Shown here piece after piece: positions 6,528 to 16,336 of a stretch of 64,000 nt of DNA (positions are counted from its first letter, which is position 1; the number at the start of each line of letters is the position of its first letter). The DNA is taken from contig DATIKU010000058.1 of NCBI GenBank assembly GCA_035477215.1, forward strand, positions 184,511-248,510, read 5' to 3'. The notes below the pieces were generated by a model, which saw only the letters and a list, made by a program, of their open reading frames with translations, searched no databases and was not told the origin of the DNA. The DNA comes from Spirochaetota bacterium (GTDB lineage Bacteria; Spirochaetota; UBA4802; UBA5368). The position numbers and the translations under genes are program-made.

Positions 6528-7952
6528 ATGAGTACGCTTGAAATCGAAAAATCGCCGCCTTATAAGATCGCCGATATTTCCCTTGCGGACTGGGGTCGCA
6601 GCGAGATGGATCTTTCCGAAAACGAGATGCCCGGTCTCATGGCCATTCGGAAAAAATACGCCCAGAAGAAACCCCTTAAAGGTTACAAGATAACCGGAAG
6701 CCTGCACATGACCATCCAGACGGCCATGCTCATCGAAACACTTCATGAGCTCGGCGCCGATATCCGATGGGCCTCGTGCAACATCTTTTCAACCCAGGAC
6801 CACGCGGCGGCCGCCATCGCAAAGGCGGGCACCGCCGCTGTATTCGCATGGAAGGGAGAGACCCTGGAAGAATACTGGTGGTGCACCGAACAGGCCCTCA
6901 CCTGGCCCGACGGCAGCGGCCCCGACCTTATCGTCGATGACGGTGGGGACGCAACGCTTTTTATCCACCAGGGCGTTAAAATCGAGAAAGACCCTTCCCT
7001 TTTGAAACAGGAATATGACAATAAGGAATTTTCGATTATTATGGACCGACTCCGCCGTGCTTATAAAACGGACCCCGGCCGCTGGACGAGGGTGGCGACA
7101 AAGATCAAGGGTGTTTCCGAGGAAACCACAACCGGCGTACATCGCCTGTATCAGATGCAGCAGGCCGGCGAACTTCTGTTCCCCGCGATCAATGTAAACG
7201 ATTCCGTCACCAAGTCTAAATTCGATAATCTTTATGGATGCCGCGAATCGCTTGCGGACGGCATAAAGCGCGCTACCGATATAATGGTGGCCGGAAAGGT
7301 CGTGGTCATTTGCGGTTACGGCGATGTCGGCAAGGGATGCGCGCAATCCATGCGCGGATTCGGCGCGAGGGTGCTGGTGACCGAGATTGATCCCATCTGC
7401 GCCCTCCAGGCCGCCATGGAAGGCTATGAGGTTACCACGCTTGACAACGCCTGTGCCGAGGGCGATATATTCGTTACCGCGACGGGCTGTTGCGACGTAG
7501 TAACCGGAAAGCACATGGAGATCATGAAGGACGAGGCGATCGTCTGCAATATCGGCCATTTTGACAGCGAAATTGACATGCACTACCTCGAAACGACGGA
7601 TGGCTGCAAAAAGGTAACCATTAAGCCCCAGGTTGACCGCTGGTTCCTCCGCTCTGGAAAGTCTATCATCGTGCTTGCCGAGGGCAGACTCGTTAATCTT
7701 GGCTGCGCGACCGGGCATCCGAGCTTTGTAATGAGTAACAGCTTCACAAACCAGTGCCTTGCCCAGATTGAGCTGGTCTCCGGCAAACTCGAAGCGCGGG
7801 TTTATACCCTTCCCAAAAAGCTCGACGAAGAGGTGGCCCGTCTTCATCTGGACCGCCTCGGCGCCAGGATATCGACCCTAACGAAAAAACAGGCCGAGTA
7901 CCTCGGTATTCCCGTCGAAGGTCCGTACAAACCCGAGCATTACCGCTACTGA
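6528..7952 (+). CDS. ahcY: S-adenosylhomocysteine hydrolase
   Basis: 474 residues, full length for the bacterial long form. It reversibly splits S-adenosylhomocysteine to adenosine and homocysteine using bound NAD+, and so protects methyltransferases from product inhibition. Seen: [16 protein letters not shown] near the N-terminus, the NAD motif [30 protein letters not shown], and the conserved C-terminus YKPEHYRY that contributes to the neighbouring subunit's NAD site. Start follows CGGAGGAA. It sits 106 nt after sahR and has no operator copy of its own, so it is probably transcribed from the sahR promoter. The spacer holds a small inverted repeat, TTTCCAG/CTGGAAA. It ends at a strong bidirectional terminator. 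Confidence 0.97.
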   Translation: MSTLEIEKSPPYKIADISLADWGRSEMDLSENEMPGLMAIRKKYAQKKPLKGYKITGSLHMTIQTAMLIETLHELGADIRWASCNIFSTQDHAAAAIAKAGTAAVFAWKGETLEEYWWCTEQALTWPDGSGPDLIVDDGGDATLFIHQGVKIEKDPSLLKQEYDNKEFSIIMDRLRRAYKTDPGRWTRVATKIKGVSEETTTGVHRLYQMQQAGELLFPAINVNDSVTKSKFDNLYGCRESLADGIKRATDIMVAGKVVVICGYGDVGKGCAQSMRGFGARVLVTEIDPICALQAAMEGYEVTTLDNACAEGDIFVTATGCCDVVTGKHMEIMKDEAIVCNIGHFDSEIDMHYLETTDGCKKVTIKPQVDRWFLRSGKSIIVLAEGRLVNLGCATGHPSFVMSNSFTNQCLAQIELVSGKLEARVYTLPKKLDEEVARLHLDRLGARISTLTKKQAEYLGIPVEGPYKPEHYRY

Positions 7953-7960
7953 TGCAATCA

Positions 7961-7999
7961 AAAAAAGAGGGCTGTCCATCATGGGCAGCCCTTTTTTTC
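7961..7999. terminator. Bidirectional rho-independent terminator between ahcY and the acyl-CoA ligase gene
   Basis: AGGGCTG / CAGCCCT stem flanked by A-run and T-run on both strands. It serves the two convergent genes. Confidence 0.9.
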
Positions 8000-8062
8000 T
8001 TAAGTCGTTACCTCTTCAGCGCTCGGTCGGCGGGAAATACCGACTCCGCGGCAAGCGTTTGG

Positions 8063-9880
8063 CTAATCCTTGTCATCTCCAACGTACATGCCGTCGATCT
8101 CTTTTGAGTACTTCTCGGTGATGATCTTGCGCTTTACCTTGAGGGTGGGCGTAAGCTCTCCGGTCGTTTGTGTCCATTCCGCATCGAGCAGACGGAACTT
8201 CTTTATCTGCTCCACTCGGCCATACTCTTTGGTGTATTGCGCGATTTCACCTTCTAAAAGTTTTATCACGGCCGCGTTTTTAATCAGATCCTTGTTTGAT
8301 GCAAAGGATATCTGATTTTTCTTGGCCCATTTCTTCAACTCTTCGAAGGCCGGAATAACGAGAGCTGAAAGATATTTTTTCTTATCGCCGATGATCGCGA
8401 CCTGCTCGATAAACTTGGACTCTTTCAAACTGTTCTCGATGTTCTGGGGCGATATGTTCTTTCCGCCGGCGGTAACAATGATGTCCTTGATGCGACCGAC
8501 AATGGCGAGCCTTCCTTTTTCATCGATTACGCCAATGTCACCGGTACGGAAAAAACCGTCCTTTGTCATGACTTCTTTGGTGGCTTCCTTGTTCTTATAG
8601 TAGCCCATCATAACCTGCGGGCCCTTGATAAGTATTTCGCCTTCATCGGAGATCTTGATCGTGGTGTCCTTTACCGGTATGCCGACCGAACCCGGCTTGA
8701 TCATTCCCGGCATGTTCGCGTTGGTGACCGGCGTCGTCTCGGTTAGACCGAATCCCTCGAGAATGATGATCCCCATTCCAAGGAAGAATTCAGCGTCGGA
8801 AACCGAAAGCGGCGCACCGCCCGATACCGCGAACTTCAGGCGGTCCAGGCCAAGCGTCGCCTTGAGCTTTGAAAATACAAGCTTGTCGGCAATGTTGTAT
8901 TTCTTCGCAAAGAGCCCGCTGCGTTCCTTCCCGCTGCATACATAGGGAAGGTTCTGAGCGGCGGTCTTATTGGCGAAATTAAAAATGGCCTTTTTAATTC
9001 CAGGTGCGTCCGCAACCTTGGCAAGAATACCGGCATGCACCTTTTCGTAGATACGCGGCACGCTGACCATGACCGTGGGACGCACTTCGGTCAGGTTCTG
9101 CTGGAGTTTTGAGACATCCTCGGCGAACGCAACTTTCGCACCCAGTGCAACCGGCATGTAGTAACCGGCCGTCCTCTCAAGCGAATGCGACAGGGGAAGG
9201 AAAGACAGAAATATCTCGTTTTCATCGAAGAACTTTTTGTACCCGGTCATGATCTGATTGACGTTTGAAATGAAATTGCTATGTGAGAGCATCACGCCCT
9301 TCGGATTCCCGGTTGTGCCGGAGGTGTAAATGATGGTCGCAAGATCGCCAAGCTTGATCGATGCGAGACGTTTGTCGAACTCGCCCTTGTTTTTATAGCC
9401 CTCCCCCTTCTTGTAGGCTTCCTCGAGGGTGATGACGTCGGCCCTCTTTTTCGAGGGGACGTCAACAATTACGACCGTTTTCAGCTTGGGTGCTTTTTTC
9501 TTAATGCTCAATATCTTGTCGAGATGGTCCTCCGTTCCGCAGATACACGCCTTTGACTCGGAATGCATCACCACGTACAGCGCCTCTTCGGCCGAGTTCG
9601 TCGCGTAAATCGGAACGTTTACCGCTCCGATCGACAGAATGGCCTGGTCGGCGACCCACCACTCGTAGCGATTCTGTGAAAAAATGGCCACTTTATCGCC
9701 TTTTTTGATCCCTATTGACATCAGATAGCATCCGAGCTTGCGTATCATAGCATCCATGTTGGTCCATGATACATCGGTGTACCTGCCGTCTTTTTTGTAG
9801 GCGACACAGCCCCTCGAACCAAGTTTAGCCACCTGGTTCTGGAAAAGGGCGGCAACCGACGTTTCCTTATATTTCGCCAT
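8063..9880 (-). CDS. AMP-forming long-chain acyl-CoA synthetase (FadD15-like)
   Basis: 605 residues. It activates fatty acids via acyl-AMP to acyl-CoA. Seen: the phosphate-binding loop IIYTSGTTGNPKGVMLSH, the core motif LEGFGLTETTPV, the hinge region FRTGDIGVIDEKGRLAIVGR, and the late catalytic lysine zone IVTAGGKNISPQNIE. Start ATG 9880 is placed 5 nt after GGAGGA; the in-frame ATG at 9892 overlaps that ribosome site and is unlikely. It is soluble or membrane-peripheral, with no signal peptide. Similar proteins in other bacteria feed beta-oxidation or lipid remodelling. No beta-oxidation genes are next to it, so the role is open. Confidence 0.92.
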   Translation of the reverse strand: MAKYKETSVAALFQNQVAKLGSRGCVAYKKDGRYTDVSWTNMDAMIRKLGCYLMSIGIKKGDKVAIFSQNRYEWWVADQAILSIGAVNVPIYATNSAEEALYVVMHSESKACICGTEDHLDKILSIKKKAPKLKTVVIVDVPSKKRADVITLEEAYKKGEGYKNKGEFDKRLASIKLGDLATIIYTSGTTGNPKGVMLSHSNFISNVNQIMTGYKKFFDENEIFLSFLPLSHSLERTAGYYMPVALGAKVAFAEDVSKLQQNLTEVRPTVMVSVPRIYEKVHAGILAKVADAPGIKKAIFNFANKTAAQNLPYVCSGKERSGLFAKKYNIADKLVFSKLKATLGLDRLKFAVSGGAPLSVSDAEFFLGMGIIILEGFGLTETTPVTNANMPGMIKPGSVGIPVKDTTIKISDEGEILIKGPQVMMGYYKNKEATKEVMTKDGFFRTGDIGVIDEKGRLAIVGRIKDIIVTAGGKNISPQNIENSLKESKFIEQVAIIGDKKKYLSALVIPAFEELKKWAKKNQISFASNKDLIKNAAVIKLLEGEIAQYTKEYGRVEQIKKFRLLDAEWTQTTGELTPTLKVKRKIITEKYSKEIDGMYVGDDKD

Positions 9881-9892
9881 TGAATCCTCCAT

Positions 9893-10210
9893 ATAATTTA
9901 TAATGAGTATCAGACCCGTAGCGCTGGCCGAACAACCCGGTCAGCATGTATATTTTTGAATAGATTTTATTACACGGACAATATGTAATATTTCAACACA
10001 AAATCATTCAAGTTCAATTATTAATGATTACATTTAACTTTAATTGTCAACCATCTTATTTTGGAAAAGACGAATTTTATACAGGTAAAACCGTTTTTTT
10101 CCGCGTGGCCCCGGATTGGAAAACCGACTTCTTCCCGCACGATGCTCACCATTTAATTACATAGTGTACACCGAAACTTCCCCCGTGCGCACCTCTGAAA
10201 CCTTTTATCC
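9893..10210. other. AT-rich intergenic region, no gene seen
   Basis: About 320 nt between the acyl-CoA ligase start and the histidine kinase stop. A perfect minus-strand -35 TTGACA (10050-10045) points toward the ligase gene, but no convincing -10 follows at 17 nt (TCATTA). No RNA gene or repeat was recognised. Confidence 0.4.
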
Positions 10211-12250
10211 TTATGTCGCGGTCTTTTCGGGAAAATATACGATGAACTCCGAACCTCCGGCTTCGCTGGTGCTCACGGTTATCTCGCCGTTGTAGCTCTT
10301 CACGATCGAATACGATATTGAAAGCCCAAGCCCCGTACCTTCGCTTTTTTTGGTCGTAAAAAACGGTTCGAATATCCTCTGCACGTTCTCCGGCGCGACC
10401 CCCGCTCCGTTGTCCCGCACGGAAATATACACCATCGGTACGCCGCGTAGTACACGCCCAGTTTCTATTGTGATTAATCCGTGTTCCTTCTCTTCTATTG
10501 AATCGTCCGCGTTCGAGAAGAGGTTCATTAAAACCTGTATGAGGCGGTTCCTCGGTATGAGTATATTCGCCTTGCCGGCGCCGAGCTTCATATTGATCGT
10601 AATGCCCTTTTTTAAAAGATTTTTAAGATATATCTTTATCGGGAAATTCTTCAACAGGTCATCCACCTGGACGTTGTCCATCGACACGCTTGCCGGATTC
10701 GCGTAATCCTTCAACTGCTTCACTATCCCCGATATTCTGCTTATTTCCTCCTGCAGCGAATGCATGAGCTCCATGCTTCCGCTCACCTCGCCGGCCGAAC
10801 CGTCTTCAATCATCGTCTTTAACTCGTCCAGATCGAGCTGCATGATCGAAAGCGGATTGTTGATTTCGTGCGCGACGCCGGCGATTATCCTGCCCATCGC
10901 CGTAAGCCTTTCGTAACGATCGAGCGCGTCCTTCATGAGGACCTGTTCATCGATCGAACGAATTTTTTCAAGGGTTATCGAGGCCAGGTTTGATATCCCC
11001 ATCAGAATGTTGAGCACTATTGTGTCGAAGTCATAAACGGAAGAGGCAAACCCGAGGAGGATAATGGCGACGATCTCACTCTTTACCGTTAACGGTATGA
11101 ATACCGCCGAATTGCTTTTCAGAATTCCGGGGAAATTCTGCCGGTCCTCGTCGTTGAGCTGTGTCTGGAGATTTTCCAGGAATATCGAAGCTTTTTTGCT
11201 CACCAGCATGCGTACCATCAGCGAGGTTTTTTCATCTATTATCGATTCAGGCGTCCTGAGCAGAGATTCTTGCGGGCTGATCGTTTTAAATCCCCCGCCC
11301 GCCCTGTATAATATTTCCATTGCGCCTGGTTTCATCATCGAATCGATCGATTCACCTATTGCCTGGAATACTTCGTCGACGCCTTCGCATTTGAGGAATC
11401 GCGCCGATATTGTATTGTATATGTCGATAAGCGCCTGAAACCGCTTATTCTGTTCCTTCAGCTCGCGCTCAATATTTTTCTGGTCGGATATATCGCGGAT
11501 GAAGGCGAAATTCCCAATGCTTTGCCCTTCGCTGTTTACGAGTCTTGACACTGAGACAACTACCGGGACCCTGGAGCCGTCATCGCGAACAAACTCTTTT
11601 TCATAGATGAATGACCGGCCGGTCTTTTTCATCTCATCCATAAGCCTGCGCTGAGCTTCGATGTATTCCGGGGCGGTAAAGTCGTAGAATGTCTTCCCCT
11701 CGAGATCCTCCTTTTTCTTTCCCGTTATGGATAGATATTCATTGTTGAAATCCAGGTACTCGTTATAATCATTTACAAATACAAATCCGAGGTTGACGGT
11801 TTCGATTATGCTACGGTTGTAGTTTTTCTCTATTTCAAGCTGGTGCTGGAGTGTTTTTATTTCGGTGATGTCTTTCACGAAACCATAGATGTAACCGTTA
11901 CTCTTGCCTCCCGAGCGCATCGGGTTGAGGCTTATAAGGCAAAACCGCATGCCGGTTTCCGGGTGAACCTCCATTTCCACCGATTCGGAGCTCCCTTCCT
12001 TGCGCACTTTTTCGAGCTTTCTCAGCAGTGGTTTTTTTGAGTTTCGGGCGGAAATTTTCAGGAGGGAAACATCGCCGCTTGAAAGGCCGGCCCCCCGGAA
12101 CAGTTTCCCGAACGATTCGTTGCAGTAAACGATTCTGAATTTTTCATCAAGCACGAAAAACCCATCGATTGAATCATCGATGATCCGTTGAAAAAAATCC
12201 CTGTATACTTCGGGCTTTCCGCCCGGGACCATACCGCTCTTTCCAAGCAT
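10211..12250 (-). CDS. Soluble PAS-PAS-GAF sensor histidine kinase
   Basis: 679 residues, no membrane segment, so a cytoplasmic sensor. Domain order: PAS (about 18-130), PAS (about 145-262, with the DGSRVPVVVSVSRL and FAFIRDIS PAC-like end), GAF (about 275-430), HisKA with phosphoacceptor His461 in GVAHEINNPLS, and HATPase_c with DNGAGVAPENVQRIFEPFFTTK and GTGLGLSIS. No response regulator is adjacent, so it is an orphan kinase. The start is uncertain: ATG 12250 has no ribosome site, and an in-frame ATG six codons later follows GGAAAGAG. The ligand is unknown. The gap 12251-12486 upstream shows no gene. Confidence 0.92.
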   Translation of the reverse strand: MLGKSGMVPGGKPEVYRDFFQRIIDDSIDGFFVLDEKFRIVYCNESFGKLFRGAGLSSGDVSLLKISARNSKKPLLRKLEKVRKEGSSESVEMEVHPETGMRFCLISLNPMRSGGKSNGYIYGFVKDITEIKTLQHQLEIEKNYNRSIIETVNLGFVFVNDYNEYLDFNNEYLSITGKKKEDLEGKTFYDFTAPEYIEAQRRLMDEMKKTGRSFIYEKEFVRDDGSRVPVVVSVSRLVNSEGQSIGNFAFIRDISDQKNIERELKEQNKRFQALIDIYNTISARFLKCEGVDEVFQAIGESIDSMMKPGAMEILYRAGGGFKTISPQESLLRTPESIIDEKTSLMVRMLVSKKASIFLENLQTQLNDEDRQNFPGILKSNSAVFIPLTVKSEIVAIILLGFASSVYDFDTIVLNILMGISNLASITLEKIRSIDEQVLMKDALDRYERLTAMGRIIAGVAHEINNPLSIMQLDLDELKTMIEDGSAGEVSGSMELMHSLQEEISRISGIVKQLKDYANPASVSMDNVQVDDLLKNFPIKIYLKNLLKKGITINMKLGAGKANILIPRNRLIQVLMNLFSNADDSIEEKEHGLITIETGRVLRGVPMVYISVRDNGAGVAPENVQRIFEPFFTTKKSEGTGLGLSISYSIVKSYNGEITVSTSEAGGSEFIVYFPEKTAT

Positions 12251-12486
12251 GTTTTCTTATACTTCGTTTTAAAACGATATGCAAGCTAAATTTAAATACC
12301 TGAAAATACTTGACATCATCGGGGCTTTTTAGTCACATCACTGTCGGTGTCCCCGCGCGGCGGGGTCGTCGGTTCGTCCATTTCGGATGCGCTCCGGTAT
12401 CATACATGGGCGCAGATGCGTGAAAACGCCGACAGCCGCCTCTCTGCCTGATAGAGTTTGTCGCGGATACCGCAGAAGGAGTTCCA

Positions 12487-13536
12487 GTGCCAAAGAAAAA
12501 GTCCCCCAGCGCCGACAAGACGGCACCGAAGAAGAGGTCCTCGAAGACCCCCACCGGCCCGTATTCGCGTAAGCCCGGCAAAGCCGAAAAAATATCCGCG
12601 CGAAAATCCGGCAAGGCGTCGAAGAATGTTATGGGAAAATCGTCGGCGACCGGCAAAGATATGGCACGCAGACCCGCCGATATGATAAAAAAGCCTTCGC
12701 GCCGCGGGGAGTCCCCGTCAAAGCTCACCAAACGCGATGTGACCGCAGTGGCAACCCCAGCAAGCGAAGAAACCGCCATCGATCCCGACGCCAGGACCCG
12801 CGGCGACATTCCGATGAGCCTCGTTTCGCATCTCGACGAGTTCCGGAGCCGCTTTCTCGTATCGCTGCTTACGGTTTTTATCATCATGATTGTCGGCTTT
12901 TTCTTTTCCGATTACATTCTGGCGGTCATCAACAAGCCTTATCTGGCCACCGGCCTCAAGCTCAATGTTTTTAACCTGATCGACGGATTCCTCCTCAGGC
13001 TCAAGGCCGCCATGCTCGCCGGAGTACTCCTCGGTTTTCCCGTTATCGTGTACGAGTTCTGGAAGTACATATCGCCCGCCATCGGGGTCGGCGACAGGAT
13101 GTTCGCGCGCCTCTCCGTGGTTGCGGCGCTCTTCCTTTTTTATCTTGGGCTGACACTTACATATTTAACGCTCCCGTTCGCCATAAAGGCCCTGCTGAGC
13201 TTCACCCCCGACGACATGACCAACATGATCAATGCGATGCAGTATCTCAATTTCGTCATGCTCTTCTGCCTCGCCATCGGCGTCGTCTTCGAGCTTCCGA
13301 TAGTCATAATGATTCTCACCAAAATCGGAATCGTCTCGCCCGCGCTTCTGGTAAGCAAGCGCAAATACGCAATCGTTATCATCTGGATACTCGCCGCTGT
13401 TATCACTCCCACCGTTGACCCGCTCACCCAGTCGCTCGTGGCGTTCCCGCTCATGCTCCTTTACGAGATATCGATCGTCATCTCGAAGTTCATGGTGAGG
13501 CGGAAAAAGCGCAGTGAACGCGCCGGACTACCGTAA
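12487..13536 (+). CDS. tatC: Twin-arginine translocase subunit TatC with long basic N-terminal extension
   Basis: 349 residues. The TatC core starts at residue 110, MSLVSHLDEFRSRFL, and carries six hydrophobic helices with the usual FPVIVYEFWKYISPA segment and the FELPIVIMIL and ITPTVDP regions. TatC recognises the twin-arginine signal of folded exported proteins at the inner membrane. Ahead of it are 109 extra residues; 27 of the first 84 are Lys or Arg, mixed with Ser, Pro and Ala. The extension is supported by a GTG start at 12487 behind AAGGAG at good spacing, whereas ATG 12814 at the core start has no ribosome site. No tatA or tatB gene lies beside it. Confidence 0.93.
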   Translation: MPKKKSPSADKTAPKKRSSKTPTGPYSRKPGKAEKISARKSGKASKNVMGKSSATGKDMARRPADMIKKPSRRGESPSKLTKRDVTAVATPASEETAIDPDARTRGDIPMSLVSHLDEFRSRFLVSLLTVFIIMIVGFFFSDYILAVINKPYLATGLKLNVFNLIDGFLLRLKAAMLAGVLLGFPVIVYEFWKYISPAIGVGDRMFARLSVVAALFLFYLGLTLTYLTLPFAIKALLSFTPDDMTNMINAMQYLNFVMLFCLAIGVVFELPIVIMILTKIGIVSPALLVSKRKYAIVIIWILAAVITPTVDPLTQSLVAFPLMLLYEISIVISKFMVRRKKRSERAGLP

Positions 13537-13543
13537 AATTCTC

Positions 13544-13574
13544 TTGACTCGCCGTTATTTTCGAATTGTATAAT
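13544..13574 (+). promoter_or_regulatory. Candidate promoter of pgk
   Basis: TTGACT (13544-13549) and a perfect TATAAT (13569-13574) with a long 19-nt spacer. It lies about 128 nt before the pgk start. Confidence 0.4.
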
Positions 13575-13701
13575 TGTCGCGTTGCATGGGGGAAGGTGTT
13601 TTGCGTTCGGCTTTTGACGGAATGTCGTACGAATTTCTTTGGATTCGCGACAGGTCTGCTGGTCTGTAATTATTAAATATCACCGGATGCGGGAGGGGGC
13701 C

Positions 13702-14886
13702 GTGGCTGTCAAATATCTCAAATCGCTCGAACTGCGCGGAAAACGCGCGTTTATCAGGGTTGATTTCAATGTACCGTACGACAAATCGATGGCGATCACC
13801 GATGACACCAGGATTACCGCCACGCTCCCGACGATCAGGCATTGTATTGACGGCGGCGCGAAAGTCATACTCGTATCGCACCTCGGTCGTCCCGACGGGA
13901 AAGTGGTTCCCGGAATGAGCCTTGCCCCCGTCGCCGAGCGACTGTCCGGGCTTCTCGGACGGAAGGTCCTTTTCGTGGATAAATTGATCGGTGCCGGTGC
14001 CGCCGAAATGCTCGCCAAACTCAATGACGGCGACGTCGCACTCCTCGAGAACATCCGGTTTTATCCCGAGGAGGAGAAAAACGACCGTGAGTTCGGCAAA
14101 AAGCTCGCCGAACTCGCCGACGTGTATATCAACGACGCCTTCGCGACCGCCCACCGCGGCCACGCCTCGAACGAGGCGATCACTCATTTCGTCAAGGAGT
14201 GCGCCGCCGGGTTCCTGCTTGAAAACGAGATCGAGTATTTCAGGAAGGCCATGCTCGACCCGACCCGCCCCACCACGGCAATCATCGGCGGGGTCAAGAT
14301 CTCGTCCAAGATCGATGCCCTTAAAAACATCCTCGGCAGGGTGGACAATCTTATAATAGGCGGCGGCATGGCATACACATTTCTAAAAGCAAAAGGGTAT
14401 GACGTCGGCAAATCGATCCTGGAAACCGATCATGTTTCCACGGCGAAGGCCATCATCGAACTCGCCGAAAAAAACAAGGTCAATCTTGTGCTTCCGATCG
14501 ATATCGTCGTCGCTCCCGACCTGGACAGCGCCGACAAAAAGAGCCTTGCCCGTTTCGACGCCATGCCGACAGACATGGAAGGCGTTGACATCGGCCCGGA
14601 AAGCATCGGCCTGTATTCGGACATCATCCGGAAATCGAAGACCGTGGTATGGAACGGCCCCCTGGGCGCATTCGAGAACCCCGCGTTCGCCGTGGGGACC
14701 AACGCGATCGCAAAAATCGTCGGAGAGTCCGATTGCCTCAGCGTCATCGGCGGCGGGGACAGCGTATCGGCCATAAACCGGTCGGGTTACGCTGATAAAA
14801 TGTCGTACATTTCGACAGGCGGGGGCGCGTTCCTGGAGCTTCTCGAAGGGAAGACGCTTCCGGCAATCGCCGCACTCGACAAATAG
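13702..14886 (+). CDS. pgk: Phosphoglycerate kinase
   Basis: 394 residues, standard length. It interconverts 1,3-bisphosphoglycerate and 3-phosphoglycerate with ADP/ATP in glycolysis. Seen: KRAFIRVDFNVPYDKSM, SHLGRPDGK (substrate-binding basic patch), the hinge and nucleotide region GGVKISSKIDAL, WNGPLGAFENPAFAVGT and the closing IGGGDSVSAI. Start GTG 13702 follows GGAGG with 5-nt spacing and gives the usual N-terminus; in-frame codons upstream are not family-like. It is monocistronic. No glycolytic gene is adjacent. Confidence 0.97.
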   Translation: MAVKYLKSLELRGKRAFIRVDFNVPYDKSMAITDDTRITATLPTIRHCIDGGAKVILVSHLGRPDGKVVPGMSLAPVAERLSGLLGRKVLFVDKLIGAGAAEMLAKLNDGDVALLENIRFYPEEEKNDREFGKKLAELADVYINDAFATAHRGHASNEAITHFVKECAAGFLLENEIEYFRKAMLDPTRPTTAIIGGVKISSKIDALKNILGRVDNLIIGGGMAYTFLKAKGYDVGKSILETDHVSTAKAIIELAEKNKVNLVLPIDIVVAPDLDSADKKSLARFDAMPTDMEGVDIGPESIGLYSDIIRKSKTVVWNGPLGAFENPAFAVGTNAIAKIVGESDCLSVIGGGDSVSAINRSGYADKMSYISTGGGAFLELLEGKTLPAIAALDK

Positions 14887-14917
14887 CGCGGGCCACCCGC
14901 TTTCCATCCGCGGCTCG

Positions 14918-15739
14918 TTACTGCTTTGTCCGTTCGCGGCGCGACAATATTTTCCGCGGATCGATTTCACCGATATTGTTGAAGATATAATCAGGCCGAT
15001 AGGGAAACCTGTCGGCCATTTTGCGCGTCGTCACCCCGGTCAGCACCAGGCAGCAGGTCATTCCCGCCTCGAGTCCGCCCACGATATCCGTGTCCATGCG
15101 GTCGCCGATCATGAAACAATTTGCCGAATGGACCTTGATGTGCTTGCGCGCCCAGTACATCATGGCCGGGTTTGGTTTACCGAGGAAATACGCCCGGACT
15201 CCGGTGACCCGCTCTATCGGGGCGACAAGCGCCCCGCAGGCGGGAACGGGTCCCCGCGGTGTCGGCCCGGTGATGTCCGGGTTGGTGGCGATAAACCGCG
15301 CTCCCTCCTGAATAAGAAACGTCGCCTCCATTATCCGCAGGTAATCGTATTCGTCCGTTTCTCCGACGATGACGTAGTCGGGTTTGTCCTTGGTAATACG
15401 TATATTGTGCCGGTCTAGTTCTTCGATGAGACCGCGCCCGCCGATAACATACGCCGAACCGCCAGGCTTCTGGTACTCGATGAATGTCGCGGTGGCCATT
15501 GCCGAGGTGTAAAAATGCGTGTCGTCCGCGTCGATTCCCATGCCGTGCAAGCGTTGCCTGAGTTCGCGCCGGGTGTGGTACGAATTATTGGTTATAAAAA
15601 GATACGGATACCTGCTCTTCTTCAGACGCTCAACAAAATGCTTCGCTCCCGGTATAAGCGTATTTCCCTTATTGATGACTCCGTCCATGTCGATCAGGAA
15701 TGCCTTTTTATAACTGTCATCGCGCGTAATACCTTTCAC
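14918..15739 (-). CDS. HAD-superfamily sugar-phosphate phosphatase, NagD/class IIA type
   Basis: 273 residues. Motif I LIDMDGVINKG, motif II LFITNNS, motif III in the GKPNPAMM segment, and motif IV MIGDRMDTDIVGG place it in HAD class IIA (NagD, AraL, p-nitrophenylphosphatase). The family hydrolyses small phosphate esters using an aspartyl-phosphate intermediate and Mg2+. The substrate is unknown. GTG 15739 was chosen as start because AAAGGAG precedes it and the class-typical sequence begins right after. It is cytoplasmic, and no obvious operon partner is present. Confidence 0.9.
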   Translation of the reverse strand: MKGITRDDSYKKAFLIDMDGVINKGNTLIPGAKHFVERLKKSRYPYLFITNNSYHTRRELRQRLHGMGIDADDTHFYTSAMATATFIEYQKPGGSAYVIGGRGLIEELDRHNIRITKDKPDYVIVGETDEYDYLRIMEATFLIQEGARFIATNPDITGPTPRGPVPACGALVAPIERVTGVRAYFLGKPNPAMMYWARKHIKVHSANCFMIGDRMDTDIVGGLEAGMTCCLVLTGVTTRKMADRFPYRPDYIFNNIGEIDPRKILSRRERTKQ

Positions 15740-16113
15740 GGTGCACTCCTTTACCTGTATTAATAGAGATGCCGCGGAAACCAAAAATGCGGGTTCGCCC
15801 GCGGCGGAGTCGATAAATCCTTGCGTTCCCCGCATATGCCCGGGCCGCAGCCCCTCGACAAGACTCCACGGTCACATCGAAATATTGTTGCATTTCCATC
15901 GCCGTTTATCAAATATAATTCATTCGCATTATATTTTGCGCAATGACGCGATTTCGCATGGTCATGCCGGAAGCCTTCGATTTGGGTCTGTCCGCCCGAA
16001 CGGGCGATAATAAGCGGTCCCCACAGACGGCACCCGGGAGAACGGAATACCGCCGGTTCGCAAGGCTCTGGGCTGTCTTGAATTAATCGCGCAAAAACCA
16101 AGCGTGCGGGGTC

Positions 16114-16146
16114 AAAAAAATGGAGGCCGTATAATCTCCTTCCATT
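16114..16146 (-). terminator. Likely terminator of tRNA-His transcript
   Basis: On the minus strand AATGGAAGG pairs imperfectly with CCTCCATT and is followed by TTTTTTT, starting about 12 nt after the tRNA end. The remaining intergenic stretch 15740-16113 shows no gene. Confidence 0.55.
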
Positions 16147-16158
16147 ACGGTAACCATG

Positions 16159-16231
16159 GGTGGACGACGGGGCTCGAACCCGCAACCACTGGAGCCACAG
16201 TCCAGGGCTCTGCCATTGAGCTACATCCACC
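16159..16231 (-). tRNA. tRNA-His (anticodon GTG)
   Basis: Complete cloverleaf: acceptor GTGGATG paired with CGTCCAC, D arm AGCTC...GAGC, anticodon stem CTGGA/TCCAG with loop CTGTGGC, and a T arm with GGTTCGAGCC. An extra G at -1 opposite C73 is the histidine identity element. CCA is not encoded. Confidence 0.95.
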
Positions 16232-16269
16232 ATGACACGCCGGAAAAAGAAGAGCTTTTCCCGGCGACG

Positions 16270-16300
16270 CTTATACTAAAATCAGTCGGTGGACTGTCAA
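16270..16300 (-). promoter_or_regulatory. Promoter of tRNA-His
   Basis: Minus-strand TTGACA (16300-16295). The -10 is either TAGTAT (16278-16273, 16-nt spacer) or TATAAG (16275-16270, 19-nt spacer). Confidence 0.65.
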
Positions 16301-16336
16301 GTTTTTTTCGGTCTGAAAACCAACGTCGAAGGTGCC

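Noticed and set aside
6789..7847. A 352-codon minus-strand open frame inside ahcY
   Set aside because: Pure shadow of the conserved ahcY gene, with no ribosome site and no family match.
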